NCBI RefSeq assembly: GCF_020905415.1
Contig: NZ_JAJJMP010000001.1
Coordinates: forward strand, 3,607,501 to 3,671,500
Reading direction: 5' to 3'
Length of the DNA stretch: 64,000 bases
From: Myroides oncorhynchi
Lineage (GTDB): Bacteria > Bacteroidota > Bacteroidia > Flavobacteriales > Flavobacteriaceae
The notes under the pieces were generated by a model. It was not told where the DNA came from. It ran no database searches and saw only the letters and a list, made by a program, of their open reading frames with translations. The translations under genes were made by a program, and so were the position numbers. Shown here one piece after another: positions 1 to 9,003 of the stretch. Each line of letters starts with the position of its first letter. Within the stretch, counting starts at the first letter, position 1.

Positions 1-131
1 TACAAAGCGATTCTATGTCATAGCTCTTTCATTAGCGCTATAACCATACTATAGTATGCTTAAATCACTAATTCAGATCTATTTTGTATAATTTCTTTTC
101 CTTTATATGTCTATCACATATTCTGGGTTAA
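1..131 (-). repeat. R1 interspersed repeat, copy A (cut by window edge)
   Basis: Read on the minus strand, this is the same element as the copies near 1.6, 3.9, 30.5, 34.9 and 60.7 kb. It begins with an AACCCAGAAT-type terminus at about 121-131, continues through AATTATACAAAA, and reaches the 14-base palindrome CATACTATAGTATG flanked by ATTAG and CTAAT arms. The other end lies outside the window. No coding potential is seen. Together with copy B it brackets the 255-1382 gene, both copies in the same orientation. Confidence 0.8.
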
Positions 132-254
132 ACAATCTGATAAATCATTTATCAAACTCTATCTTACTTCACTATTTCACCTACTTTTTTAGGAAAAAAA
201 AACGATAATACGTTTTTATACCTATCATCGCCTTCATTCTATTAGTTACACTAT

Positions 255-1382
255 TTACTTCAGTGTTATTTTCTTTCCATCTCTCATCACCACAAGCGTT
301 GGTCTATCTTTTGTGCGCTGTAAGTATTTTCTATAGCCACACATTTTATCCATAGAGACTCCATCTATAGACAACACTACATCTCCTAGCCTAACCTCCT
401 TCTCCTTTTCACCAATAGCTGCTATTATATACTGTTCATCTATATAAGCAATACCATAACCGATTTTCTCTAAAGTTGCTGTAACTGTGCTATCCTGAAC
501 CTTTTTAAAATATAACAGTTTAAATGAAGGCAAATAGAAAAAATGAAATTGCTTAATAAATTCCACGCCCATCTGATAAGTACTATAACTAGCTGTATAA
601 GTAAGCTCCTCTTTATCTAATACAAGCTTTCCTAAACTCAACGTTGCATCTTGAGTGATTAATGTTCTACTTACAGATTCATTCATACCAAATGCCCCTA
701 CACTACCTACACTAATATAGGTATTATACTTTAGCCCACTCAAATATCCTAACAATCCACGATCTGCACTCACTGTAAGATAACCGTTATCTCCTGTATC
801 AAAGAGAAATGGTCTCTTCTGTCCTTTTCCTATAGTTCCAGGAATAACGATACGTGTATCGTTATTATATTCTAGATTCTCTACTGATATAAACTTATCG
901 TTCAACAACCTATCTACCAGTTCAGGTGAAAAATCCTGTAGAATAATCTCTTTTTTTATAGGATCCACTTCTAATACCTTATTCTTATAAATAACATTCC
1001 CTAATACGCCATCTATCTTATAACATTTAAAGATAGGATCATTAACCATAGGAAAAGATTCAAAATCAGTAAAAGGCAAACCTTTAAAAGTATAATTACC
1101 CACTTTAAGACTATCCACATATAATGTAGGTATAGCCTGCACCACATTATTAGCATCTTTAGCTGCAATATGTTCTCCTTCATAATATTCTTCTAATAAG
1201 CTAGCTCTTATTGACAATCCATCCCAACCAGTATCAAAGAGAAAAGTCATTGGTTGATTATTAACTTTTAAATCAACTAACATCCAACCTGAATCATCAT
1301 TATACGGCAATCGAATAGTCTGTCCAAATCCAGTAAAAGTGGACATTACAAAAACAAACAGTAAGAAATTTATAAACCTCAT
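255..1382 (-). CDS. retropepsin-like aspartyl protease with C-terminal PDZ-like domain
   Basis: The 375-residue product starts with a signal peptide (about residues 1-20, ending GFGQ), so it is exported. Two aspartyl-protease-type motifs are visible, FDTG at 49-52 and FDTG at 194-197, each after a hydrophobic strand, as in two-lobed pepsin-like or fused retropepsin-like folds. A PDZ-like segment at about 308-355 (GYGIAYIDEQ, then LGDVVLSIDG) probably binds peptide termini. Periplasmic proteins of this architecture are common in Bacteroidota, but their substrates are largely unknown. The gene stands alone between two R1 repeats in the same orientation. The fold call is fairly safe; protease activity is inferred, because the second lobe (FDTGDNG) departs from the usual DTG-S/T form. 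Confidence 0.75.
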   Translation of the reverse strand: MRFINFLLFVFVMSTFTGFGQTIRLPYNDDSGWMLVDLKVNNQPMTFLFDTGWDGLSIRASLLEEYYEGEHIAAKDANNVVQAIPTLYVDSLKVGNYTFKGLPFTDFESFPMVNDPIFKCYKIDGVLGNVIYKNKVLEVDPIKKEIILQDFSPELVDRLLNDKFISVENLEYNNDTRIVIPGTIGKGQKRPFLFDTGDNGYLTVSADRGLLGYLSGLKYNTYISVGSVGAFGMNESVSRTLITQDATLSLGKLVLDKEELTYTASYSTYQMGVEFIKQFHFFYLPSFKLLYFKKVQDSTVTATLEKIGYGIAYIDEQYIIAAIGEKEKEVRLGDVVLSIDGVSMDKMCGYRKYLQRTKDRPTLVVMRDGKKITLK

Positions 1383-1525
1383 ATAGCATTATATTATTTA
1401 ACTAAAATAGCCTTTTATTTTGACTGTTTTAAATCTTTAAGAATAATTGTCTTCTTTTTTAACAGACCATTATTTATTCTTTTAAAAAGTCTTCAACCTA
1501 CTTCAATCACTCCATTAGATTACAT

Positions 1526-1667
1526 TAAACCCACATTAGCTAAATACTACAAAGCAATTCTACTTCATAGCTCAATAACCATATTATAGCATGCTGATAT
1601 CACTAATTCGGATCTGTTTTGTATAATTGCTTTTTACTTATATGCCTATCACATAATCTAGATTAAA
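1526..1667 (-). repeat. R1 interspersed repeat, copy B
   Basis: On the minus strand the copy runs from TTTAATCTAGATTATG at about 1667 to the AAACCCACATTAGC terminus at about 1527. It keeps the AATTATACAAAA block and a diverged central palindrome (CATGCTATAATATG). Relative to copies E, F and G it lacks about 12 bases after the right hairpin arm, where two GAGCTA-like words would lie, consistent with slippage between them. It fills most of the intergenic space between the protease gene and rlmD; the rest (1383-1525 and 1668-1841) shows no gene. Confidence 0.8.
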
Positions 1668-1841
1668 AGTAAATACTCTATCATCCATATAAAATAGACA
1701 TCTTAAGTACCCCCTCTTCCTCACTATAATCATAAACACTGTTATTCAATATCTTAAAACACAGAATAAGAACTTATATAAACTCATTATGAATAAGCTA
1801 CAGTTATGTTATTCAAATGAAAATAAACTTATTTTTGCGGC

Positions 1842-3254
1842 ATGAGTAGAAAAAGAACAGAAAGAATCGTATTCGAAAACGTAGAAGTCCTTGATGCAGG
1901 TGCAAAAGGCGTTTCGGTAGCTAAAGCTCCAGATGGGAAAGTTATCTTTATTCCTAACGTAGTTCCGGGAGATGTGGTAGATGTACAAACATTCAAAAAG
2001 CGCAAAGCTTACTATGAAGGCAAAGCAGTAAACTTCCACAAGTATTCTGAACAAAGAATAGAGCCAGTATGTGAACACTTCGGAGCATGTGGTGGATGTA
2101 AATGGCAAAACATGAACTATACGCAACAGTTGTTCTATAAAAACCAAGAGGTTTTTAACAACCTAAAGCGCATAGGTAAAATAGAATTACCTGAATTCGA
2201 ACCTATTTTAGGCTCGAAAGAAACTCTATTTTACAGAAATAAGATGGAATTTTCTTTTTCTAATGCTCGTTGGTTAACACCAGAAGAAGTAGCTAGCGGA
2301 GTAGAAATGGGCAAAGAAAATGCACTAGGATTTCACATTCCTAAAATGTGGGACAAAATCTTAGACATTCAAAAATGTCACTTACAGCAAGATCCTTCTA
2401 ATGATATCAGAAACGAAATCAGAAGATTTGCTAATGAGAATAACCTATCTTTCTTTAATCCTCGTGATCAAGAAGGTTTATTGCGTACATTAATGATCAG
2501 AACTGCCTCTACAGGGGAAGTAATGGTGATGATACAATTCTTCTATGACAACAAAGAAGAACGCGAATTATTAATGGACTTCTTAACTGAACGCTTCCCT
2601 AATATCACTTCATTACAGTATGTGGTAAACGGAAAAGCTAATGATACTATCTATGATCAAGATGTAGTATTATATAAAGGTCGCGATTATATCTTAGAAG
2701 AAATGGAAGGTCTTAAATTTAGTATCAATGCTAAATCGTTCTACCAAACTAACTCTGAGCAAGCTTACGAATTATATAAAGTAACTAGAGATTATGCAGG
2801 TCTTACAGGTAGCGAACTAGTATATGACTTATACACAGGTACAGGTACTATCGCACAGTTCGTCTCTAAAAAGGCTGGCAAAGTAGTAGGTGTAGAAGCA
2901 GTACCAGAGGCTATCGAAGATGCTAAACTAAACGCTGAACGCAATAATATTACTAACTGTGAATTCTTCGTAGGTGATATGAAGAATGTGTTTAACGATG
3001 AATTTATCGCTACACACGGTCACCCTGATGTGATTATTACTGACCCTCCTCGTGATGGTATGCATAAAGATGTAGTAGAGATGCTATTAAAAGTAGGTGC
3101 TAAACGCATCGTGTATGTAAGCTGTAACTCAGCTACTCAAGCACGTGACTTGGCACTTATGAATCATATGTATAAAGTGATTAAAGTACGTCCAGTAGAC
3201 ATGTTCCCACAGACGCACCACGTAGAAAACGTAGTATTATTAGAACTTAGATAA
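1842..3254 (+). CDS. rlmD: 23S rRNA (uracil-5-)-methyltransferase RlmD
   Basis: The 470-residue protein is a RumA/RlmD-type enzyme that methylates a 23S rRNA uridine at C5 using S-adenosylmethionine. The N-terminal TRAM domain spans about residues 5-65. The [4Fe-4S] ligands appear as C77, C83 and C86 (CEHFGACGGC) with the fourth probably C179. The SAM fold follows with DLYTGTGT, then DPPRDGM, and the catalytic cysteine lies in YVSCNSATQ near residue 428. Length fits the family. Whether it modifies U1939 alone or also other uridines cannot be read from sequence. A TATTTTTG box ends five bases before the ATG at 1842, so the transcript would have almost no leader. A hairpin follows the stop. Confidence 0.93.
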   Translation: MSRKRTERIVFENVEVLDAGAKGVSVAKAPDGKVIFIPNVVPGDVVDVQTFKKRKAYYEGKAVNFHKYSEQRIEPVCEHFGACGGCKWQNMNYTQQLFYKNQEVFNNLKRIGKIELPEFEPILGSKETLFYRNKMEFSFSNARWLTPEEVASGVEMGKENALGFHIPKMWDKILDIQKCHLQQDPSNDIRNEIRRFANENNLSFFNPRDQEGLLRTLMIRTASTGEVMVMIQFFYDNKEERELLMDFLTERFPNITSLQYVVNGKANDTIYDQDVVLYKGRDYILEEMEGLKFSINAKSFYQTNSEQAYELYKVTRDYAGLTGSELVYDLYTGTGTIAQFVSKKAGKVVGVEAVPEAIEDAKLNAERNNITNCEFFVGDMKNVFNDEFIATHGHPDVIITDPPRDGMHKDVVEMLLKVGAKRIVYVSCNSATQARDLALMNHMYKVIKVRPVDMFPQTHHVENVVLLELR

Positions 3255-3263
3255 TAAATACAT

Positions 3264-3290
3264 AAAGGGCAATCTTCTCGATTGCCTTTT
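3264..3290 (+). terminator. intrinsic terminator after rlmD
   Basis: GGCAAT and ATTGCC arms enclose a short loop (CTTCTCG), followed by TTTTATTTTAT. It lies just after the rlmD stop and before the DUF2185 gene. Confidence 0.75.
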
Positions 3291-3310
3291 ATTTTATAAA
3301 CATATTGACA

Positions 3311-3640
3311 ATGAATCAAGACAACAACATTCCTGCTGAGGCTACCAAGAACCTAGTAGGTGATATCGGATTCTGCTTAGTATCTGCTAAAATTATGATC
3401 TTAGGCGAAAACGTAGATTATATGTACCGCGAAGAACCAAACTCTGATACAGATAGCGGATGGAGATTCTTAAGTAATACAGAAGACGAGGAGTACTTAG
3501 ATAATCCTGAGAATACTGATATTTACAGTGTCAATGCTGTAGCACATAACGACAAAGCGATTATCCCTTACTTAAAATTACCTATAGGAAGTGAATTAGC
3601 TCGTATAGAGGGAACTAATGAGTTCGAAATATTAGATTAA
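3311..3640 (+). CDS. DUF2185 (Imm33-like) protein
   Basis: The roughly 109-residue acidic cytosolic protein carries the DUF2185 signature: CLVSAKIM, MYREEP, DSGWRFLS, EEYLDNPENT, then an I-PYL-P-G-E motif near the end. DUF2185 proteins occur as solo genes and as immunity-like (Imm33) partners in polymorphic toxin loci; no toxin is visible here. I chose the ATG at 3311; an in-frame TTG two codons upstream is possible. It is separated from rlmD by a terminator, so it is probably transcribed separately. The family call is good; an immunity role is only an inference. Confidence 0.75.
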   Translation: MNQDNNIPAEATKNLVGDIGFCLVSAKIMILGENVDYMYREEPNSDTDSGWRFLSNTEDEEYLDNPENTDIYSVNAVAHNDKAIIPYLKLPIGSELARIEGTNEFEILD

Positions 3641-3873
3641 TTTCCACACAATATATACAGAAATAGCTACTAGTAAACAAGCTAAAATCATTCATATTAT
3701 AACTTTATTATTAACTCATATCCAAATACAAATCTTAAATTCTATTCTATAAGGTTATCTTGATTTTTAAAAATCAGTATTTATTTAAATCAATCTCATT
3801 CTTATACATTCAATTTAATTTCATAAATTCATCTTAACTTAAAATTTCTATTTTATTAGAAATCAATGACTTT

Positions 3874-3966
3874 AACCCAAAATAAGCGATAGTCCTATAG
3901 ATCAAAAGTAATTATATAAAGTAGAATTGCTTTGTAGTAGTTGGCTAATGTTGATTCAGAGTTAGA
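3874..3966 (+). repeat. R1 interspersed repeat, copy C (internally deleted)
   Basis: It begins with AACCCAAAAT at 3874, continues AAAAGTAATTATA, then jumps directly to GTAGAATTGCTTTGTAGTA and TTGGCTAATG, ending in a GATTCAGAGTT terminus. The central hairpin segment (about 65 bases) is missing. It sits inside R2 copy 1 at a point where R2 copy 2 runs through without it. Confidence 0.75.
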
Positions 3967-4091
3967 TTCATCTAAGGATTATTTTTTATATCCGTTATCC
4001 CCAAAAAAAAAGAAACTTCCTTATTTGTCAGTTTCTATCTATGATGTTCTTATGCGGTTCGATATGAAATCATATTGACAGCATCTTGTAT

Positions 4092-4137
4092 CCATAGTGA
4101 CTCCATTAAAAAGGCTCTTTTAATGGACTCACTATGG
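4092..4137. other. 20-bp-stem perfect-loop hairpin inside R2 copy 1
   Basis: The arms at 4092-4111 and 4118-4137 pair over 20 bases with one mismatch around the loop AGGCTC. The matching position of R2 copy 2 (about 30250) has unrelated sequence, so the hairpin is private to this copy. There is no following T-run on the plus strand. It could be a further nested palindromic insertion or a bidirectional transcription block. Confidence 0.6.
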
Positions 4138-4460
4138 ACTCATGTGCAATATCAAATACATAAAAATGGCTCTCTTTCCCATTAATGTATGTTGTTCTGA
4201 TTATTTTTAAATATTAGCCCCGTAGATTGGTCTAAAAAATGATTGAACACTAATATTCAATACTTTATAAAGGTATGTATTAAAAATAAAATATTTTGCT
4301 CCACCCTTGTTTTTTATAATCTTAAATTTATAAAGTCAAGATGGGCTCAATAGATTTGACACCACACTTTCTAGTTGGATGGCGTGGAATTTCATGGCTT
4401 TTATTGTTATAGGACTAAAGAAATTTCAGAAAACTAAAAAGTCAAGATGACTTCAAATAA

Positions 4461-4484
4461 AAGAGAGAGGCTCGCCTCTCTCTT
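4461..4484 (-). terminator. terminator of the lactate operon
   Basis: On the minus strand, AAGAGAGAGGC and GCCTCTCTCTT pair over 11 bases around a two-base loop and are followed by TTATTT. It lies just beyond the lutC stop. Confidence 0.85.
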
Positions 4485-4496
4485 CTATTTTTATAT

Positions 4497-5075
4497 CTAT
4501 TTCAGAATTACTGTCAAGCCTTTAGGCCCATGAGCACCTACTACTAAAGCTTGCTCTATATCTGCTGTCTTAGAAGGTCCAGATATAAATACTCCAAAGC
4601 CTTTTTCGCTTGGAGTAATCTTTAGATATGCCTCGTGCATATTATTAACCAATTTAGAGCGATCTAAGACGATAACTAAATATTGAGTAATAAAGTATAG
4701 TGCCTTGTACTTTATTTGCTGAGGGATCCATATACACCCATTCTCACATACACCGAAAGCACCTTCTATAATCGCTAAGTCTACATCATTAAGATCTTTA
4801 GAACTCTCTACACTATCTGGATTCAAAGTTGTCAAAGTAATCTCTTTCATTATCGAAGCTATCTCTTTAGCTTCTGGATATAGAGAGCGAATCACTTCAT
4901 TAATATCTTCTCCCTCTTTTAGGATCACAGCATCCCCTCCTACTGCCTTACAAATCTCTACGAATTGTGTCAGTTGATCTTCAAAGCTTATAGAAGTCAA
5001 GTTCATCTGAGGTTTTTCAAAAACCTGTTTTGTATTGCGTCTTATATTATTTAATATTTGTTCTCTACTACTCAT
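4497..5075 (-). CDS. lutC: lactate utilization protein LutC (LUD domain)
   Basis: The 192-residue LUD-domain protein is the last gene of the lctP-lutA-lutB-lutC operon. LutABC forms the iron-sulfur L-lactate oxidation system known from Bacillus (YkgEFG elsewhere). The family pattern is visible: N-terminal MSSREQILNNIR, then DVDLAIIEGAFGVCENGCIWI and the C-terminal GPSKTADIEQALVVGAHGPKGLTVIL. Seven bases separate it from lutB. It carries no cluster-binding cysteines of its own, as expected for this subunit. Identification is firm, resting on both sequence and gene order. Confidence 0.92.
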   Translation of the reverse strand: MSSREQILNNIRRNTKQVFEKPQMNLTSISFEDQLTQFVEICKAVGGDAVILKEGEDINEVIRSLYPEAKEIASIMKEITLTTLNPDSVESSKDLNDVDLAIIEGAFGVCENGCIWIPQQIKYKALYFITQYLVIVLDRSKLVNNMHEAYLKITPSEKGFGVFISGPSKTADIEQALVVGAHGPKGLTVILK

Positions 5076-5082
5076 AACCTCT

Positions 5083-6456
5083 TTATTGTTTTTTTACTTT
5101 CCCTTTCTTCCACATCTCTGTAAATGATTCTTTTGCGAAGTTTGGCAAATCTCGTCCATCTTCCCATTCTTTTAATCCGAAGGTTAGAGAACGTGGAGCA
5201 TACTTCGCTAATGAACTAATTTTCAGGCTTGTTCTAAACAAAGCAGGATGCGTAAATAAAAACTGCATACCACTAGATATAAGCTTTTTAGATGAGTTTG
5301 CCTTACCTAAAGAATCAAGGTCTTGGCGCCATCTATATATTTGATCTGCCAAATCTATTTTCACTGGGCACACGTTGTTACATGAATAACAAAGTGAACA
5401 TGCAGATAAATTCTCACTGTGCTTTTCAGGGTCTTTTAGCATCCCAAGATTAATACCGATAGGCCCAGGGATAAAGTAGGTATATGAATATCCTCCACTG
5501 CGTCTATACACAGGACAGGTATTCATACAGGCTCCACATCTGATACAGTTAAGAGATTTGATATGTTCATCCTGACTTAGAATATTACTTCTTCCATTAT
5601 CTACTAAAATAATGTGAAACTCACCACCTTCAATAGGCTTTCGAAAATGAGATGTATAAGTAGTAGTTGGTTGCCCCGTCGCTGATCGAGCTAATAAACG
5701 AGTGAATACACTCAAGCTTTCGTAATCAGGAATAAGCTTCTCTAAACCCATCGAAGCGATATGAAGTTTAGATAAAGAAGTTCCCATATCAGCATTCCCC
5801 TCATTAGTACATACAACAATCTCTCCAGTAGCAGCGATACCAAAGTTCACACCTGTAATAGCTGCATCTGCAGTAAGAAAGTCATTTCTTAACGATGCTC
5901 TAGCAGCACGAGTCAGATAAGTCGGATCACTATTGCCTTTTTCAGTATTTAATTTCTCAGCAAACAACTCTCCTACCTCTTCCCGTTTCATATGGATAGC
6001 AGGAAGGACTATATGCGAAGGCGCTGTGCCATTAAGCTGTAAGATACGCTCACCTAGATCACTCTCTACTACATCTATACCTTTTGTCTGTAAGTAATGA
6101 TTTAAGTCACACTCTTCTGTTAGCATAGACTTACTCTTCACGACCTTCTTAGCATTGTGCTTATTTAGTATTTCTGCCATGATAGCATTGTGTTCTTCAG
6201 CATCTTTAGCCCAATGCACAATCACTCCATTTGCTTTTGCATTTGTTTCAAATTGCTCTAGATACAACGCTAGGTTACTTACACTATGCAGTTTTATCTT
6301 TTCTCCCAATGCTCTAAGCTCCTCCCATTCGGGTAAAGTCCTAGACATTCTGTCTCTCTTCTCTCTAACGAACCACAAAGCATTATCATGCCAAGTAGCT
6401 CTCTCTTTGTTCTGCTGAAATAGATCAGCATTCTGTGCGTGTTTTGTACTACTCAT
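5083..6456 (-). CDS. lutB: lactate utilization iron-sulfur protein LutB
   Basis: The 457-residue protein has an N-terminal LUD domain and a C-terminal ferredoxin-type part with two CxxCxxCxxxCP motifs, CIRCGACMNTCP near residue 305 and CSLCYSCNNVCP near residue 355, which should hold two [4Fe-4S] clusters. The last 80 residues match the LutB/YkgF C-terminal extension. It probably passes electrons from L-lactate oxidation through LutA and LutC to the respiratory chain. It is spaced two bases from lutA and seven from lutC, indicating a single mRNA. Confidence 0.94.
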   Translation of the reverse strand: MSSTKHAQNADLFQQNKERATWHDNALWFVREKRDRMSRTLPEWEELRALGEKIKLHSVSNLALYLEQFETNAKANGVIVHWAKDAEEHNAIMAEILNKHNAKKVVKSKSMLTEECDLNHYLQTKGIDVVESDLGERILQLNGTAPSHIVLPAIHMKREEVGELFAEKLNTEKGNSDPTYLTRAARASLRNDFLTADAAITGVNFGIAATGEIVVCTNEGNADMGTSLSKLHIASMGLEKLIPDYESLSVFTRLLARSATGQPTTTYTSHFRKPIEGGEFHIILVDNGRSNILSQDEHIKSLNCIRCGACMNTCPVYRRSGGYSYTYFIPGPIGINLGMLKDPEKHSENLSACSLCYSCNNVCPVKIDLADQIYRWRQDLDSLGKANSSKKLISSGMQFLFTHPALFRTSLKISSLAKYAPRSLTFGLKEWEDGRDLPNFAKESFTEMWKKGKVKKQ

Positions 6457-6458
6457 AA

Positions 6459-7199
6459 CTATAAACCAGATGCTAATATTTCAACCACATGAATTAATTT
6501 AATTGGTTTGTTATTTTTATCCACGATACCTCCCATGTGCATTAAGCATGAGCTATCAGGCCCTGTGATATACTCTGCCCCCGTAGCTACATGACAGTTG
6601 ACCTTATCATTTCCCATTCGGATTGAGATAGCTGGTTCTTCTATAGAGAACATTCCACCAAAGCCACAACATTCATCTACTCTAGCAGGTTCTAATACCT
6701 CTACACCTTCTACAAGTTTTAACAAGTCTTTTACTTTAGAATATGGTTTTACATTCAGCTCACTTGCCGATCCTAATTTAAGCTCCCTTAGTCCATGACA
6801 ACTATTGTGCAAACTCACTTTATGAGGAAACTTACCAGGTAACTTATCTATCTTTAAAATATCGTGAAGAAACTCACAGATATCATATACCTTTCCACTG
6901 ACCTTACTAGTACACCCTTCCCTTTCCATCAGTCGAGGATAAGCATCCTTCACAAACCCAGCACAACTACCTGAAGGTGAAACAACATAATCAAACTCTT
7001 CAAACAAATTATTGAATTGCTTTGCTAGAGGCAACGCTTTGTTTTCAAAACCTGCATTAGCCATCGGCTGACCACAGCAAGTCTGATCTACAGGGTAATC
7101 CACGTCTACCCCAAAGTGTGTTAATATTTTATAACTTGCTAGTGCTGCTTCTGGATAAACCGCATTCACATAACAAGGTATGAATAATCCAACTCTCAT
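6459..7199 (-). CDS. lutA: lactate utilization protein LutA (CCG-domain iron-sulfur subunit)
   Basis: The 246-residue protein has two cysteine-rich CCG modules: CCGQP in the first half and CCGFGG in the second, with the histidine-containing SLHNSCHGLRELKLG segment between them. This is the LutA/YkgE layout, related to the glycolate oxidase iron-sulfur subunit and heterodisulfide reductase subunit B. It would bind an iron-sulfur centre in the LutABC L-lactate dehydrogenase. It follows the permease gene by 19 bases and precedes lutB by two. Confidence 0.93.
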   Translation of the reverse strand: MRVGLFIPCYVNAVYPEAALASYKILTHFGVDVDYPVDQTCCGQPMANAGFENKALPLAKQFNNLFEEFDYVVSPSGSCAGFVKDAYPRLMEREGCTSKVSGKVYDICEFLHDILKIDKLPGKFPHKVSLHNSCHGLRELKLGSASELNVKPYSKVKDLLKLVEGVEVLEPARVDECCGFGGMFSIEEPAISIRMGNDKVNCHVATGAEYITGPDSSCLMHMGGIVDKNNKPIKLIHVVEILASGL

Positions 7200-7218
7200 A
7201 TATCTATCTATTTATTTT

Positions 7219-8751
7219 CTAACTTCCTAAATACACTACTAAACCTGCTATCAGGATATATAATAATGCAAAACCAACAGCTTTTTTAAGAATTACTCCT
7301 TCTTGTCCTTGTTGCCCACAGGCAGTAGTTGCCACGGCTATACTCTGTGGCGAGATAATCTTACCTCCTGTAGCACCAGTTGTATTGGCTGCTGCTAGCC
7401 ATCCCTTATCTGCTCCTATTTTATCAGCCACTGTAGCTTGTAACTTACCAAACAATATATTAGATGATGTATCACTACCTGTAAGGAATGTTCCTAAAGC
7501 TCCAATAGCTGGTGCAAAGAAAGGATAAAAAGCACCTGTAGCTGTTGCTAATGCCAGTCCTAGTACTGTAATCATACCAGAGAAATCCATTAATGTTGAC
7601 AAAGCTATTAGACAACATACAGTTACTACTGTTTTCTTAAGTTGTACTGTAGTTTTACCTAATAATTTAAACAGCCTTCCAAAACTCAATCCCTGTATCA
7701 ACCCACCGACAATAGAACTTACAAAAATTAATACCCCTGTATCTGTCAACCAATAAATACCTATGGTGCGTATACCCCCAGAGATATCAAAATTAAAATT
7801 GGTCTGAAACAATGACCAATTTGCTTTCATATAAGTAGCAATAGGAAATAATGGACTAGTCAATAAAACAAGCAGTAAAATCAACCCGTAAACACTCCAT
7901 ACTTGAAACACTTGTTTAAAGTTAAAGTTTAACACCACTGTATTACTCTCCTTTCTAGCAGTTAGTTTTCCAAACAAAACAATTACAACAATTGATGCTA
8001 AACTACCCAAGATAGCTGGTGTTTCTGCTCCAATATAAACTGCTGCATAATACTGAACTGCTAATGTAACAGCCCCTACCAATACACTTAATACAATATT
8101 CTTGGGAATAGATTTTAAAGACTTATCGGCTAATGTCACAATCAAAAAAGGAACTAAAAACATCAGTATTGCTAATTGCCATACTACATTGGCACTAATT
8201 ACTGTAATATGTTCTGCCATTTCTACTTCCCTTGCCAATACAATAACAGGAATACCTACAGCTCCGAAAGCTGTTGGAACACTATTCGCAATTAAGCTAA
8301 CTACAGCAGAAAACATAGGTTTAAAGCCTAAACTAATTAAAATAGCGGCTGGTATAGCCACTGCTGTACCAAATCCAGCCATACCTTCTAATAATCCTCC
8401 AAATCCCCAAGTCAACAACAATACTTGGATAGATTTATCTGTTGATATTGCTGAGAACTGTTGCTTAATAATTTCAATTTTTTGAGATTCGACTTGTACA
8501 TTATAACTATAGATAGCCATTAGGATAATAATCAAAATAGGAAATACAGCTTTTACCAATCCATAAAGAACAGATAATCCCGTATCACTAAATGATAAAT
8601 TAAAACCAAAAAAAGCGATAAGCAGGGTAGCTATTAAAGTAATTAAAGCACTCTTTTCTCCTGCTAATTTTAAAAAACCCAACAAAACGATTAATAGCAC
8701 TACTGGTGTAGCTGCTAAGATGATCTGTAAACTAGTGATTGATTCTAACAT
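7219..8751 (-). CDS. lctP: L-lactate permease (LctP/LutP family)
   Basis: The 510-residue inner-membrane protein has about 12-14 hydrophobic segments and family motifs such as WGFGGLLEGMAGFGTAVAIPAAIL near residue 115 and the C-terminal ANTTGATGGKIISPQSIA block. It takes up L-lactate with protons and is the first gene of the operon, so uptake and oxidation are co-expressed. The start at 8751 places the ATG about 40 bases from a good promoter. Length is typical (500-560 residues). Confidence 0.93.
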   Translation of the reverse strand: MLESITSLQIILAATPVVLLIVLLGFLKLAGEKSALITLIATLLIAFFGFNLSFSDTGLSVLYGLVKAVFPILIIILMAIYSYNVQVESQKIEIIKQQFSAISTDKSIQVLLLTWGFGGLLEGMAGFGTAVAIPAAILISLGFKPMFSAVVSLIANSVPTAFGAVGIPVIVLAREVEMAEHITVISANVVWQLAILMFLVPFLIVTLADKSLKSIPKNIVLSVLVGAVTLAVQYYAAVYIGAETPAILGSLASIVVIVLFGKLTARKESNTVVLNFNFKQVFQVWSVYGLILLLVLLTSPLFPIATYMKANWSLFQTNFNFDISGGIRTIGIYWLTDTGVLIFVSSIVGGLIQGLSFGRLFKLLGKTTVQLKKTVVTVCCLIALSTLMDFSGMITVLGLALATATGAFYPFFAPAIGALGTFLTGSDTSSNILFGKLQATVADKIGADKGWLAAANTTGATGGKIISPQSIAVATTACGQQGQEGVILKKAVGFALLYILIAGLVVYLGS

Positions 8752-8792
8752 TATATTGTTTTTTTATAATACAACAACCTTAAAGGTACCAC

Positions 8793-8820
8793 CAAAATTA
8801 CATTTATCACAATAAAACAA
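8793..8820 (-). promoter_or_regulatory. predicted promoter of the lctP-lutABC operon
   Basis: On the minus strand TAATTTTG (8800-8793) matches the Bacteroidota -7 consensus TAnnTTTG, and TTG (8820-8818) lies 17 bases upstream. Transcription would begin about 35 bases before the lctP ATG. No operator was recognised. The region 8821-9003 to the next gene is AT-rich and otherwise featureless. Confidence 0.5.
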
Positions 8821-9003
8821 CCAATTATATATAATAAAAACACACAATTTAGAATGTATAAAAAGAAAATAAGTTATAAATAGTAACTTTACTACTAAAA
8901 ACTGTCTTATATAATTCAAATATTACCGCCTTCAATTTTTTTAAAGAGTTATGAATTAGTTTTAGTATTTTTGGACTCTTATATACAGAGATAAAAAATC
9001 TAT

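Larger units (their letters stand above)
3745..4345. repeat. R2 long non-coding repeat, copy 1
   Basis: This intergenic DNA aligns by eye with 29049-29273 plus 30238-30415. Shared blocks in the same order are TTATCTTGA-TTTT, TCAATTTAATTTC-TAAATT, TCATCTAAGGATTAT, TTCCTATCTATGA-like DNA, ATTGACAGCATC, GATTATTT, AGATTGG-CTAA and ATATTCAATACTTT. The outer ends carry ATCTTGA-TTTT at about 3749 and AAAGTCAAGAT at about 4337, a possible 11-base terminal inverted repeat. A second AAAGTCAAGAT occurs at about 4437. No reading frame is preserved between the two copies, so it looks like a non-coding element. R1 copy C is nested inside. Confidence 0.6.

Noticed and set aside
1809..2147. 112-residue open frame antisense to rlmD
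   Set aside because: It overlaps the conserved TRAM and iron-sulfur region of rlmD and shows no protein features; it is a shadow of that gene.
4437..4450. Second right end of R2 (AAAGTCAAGAT)
   Set aside because: It repeats the end motif but the DNA between 4346 and 4436 has no match in R2 copy 2, so it cannot be assigned.
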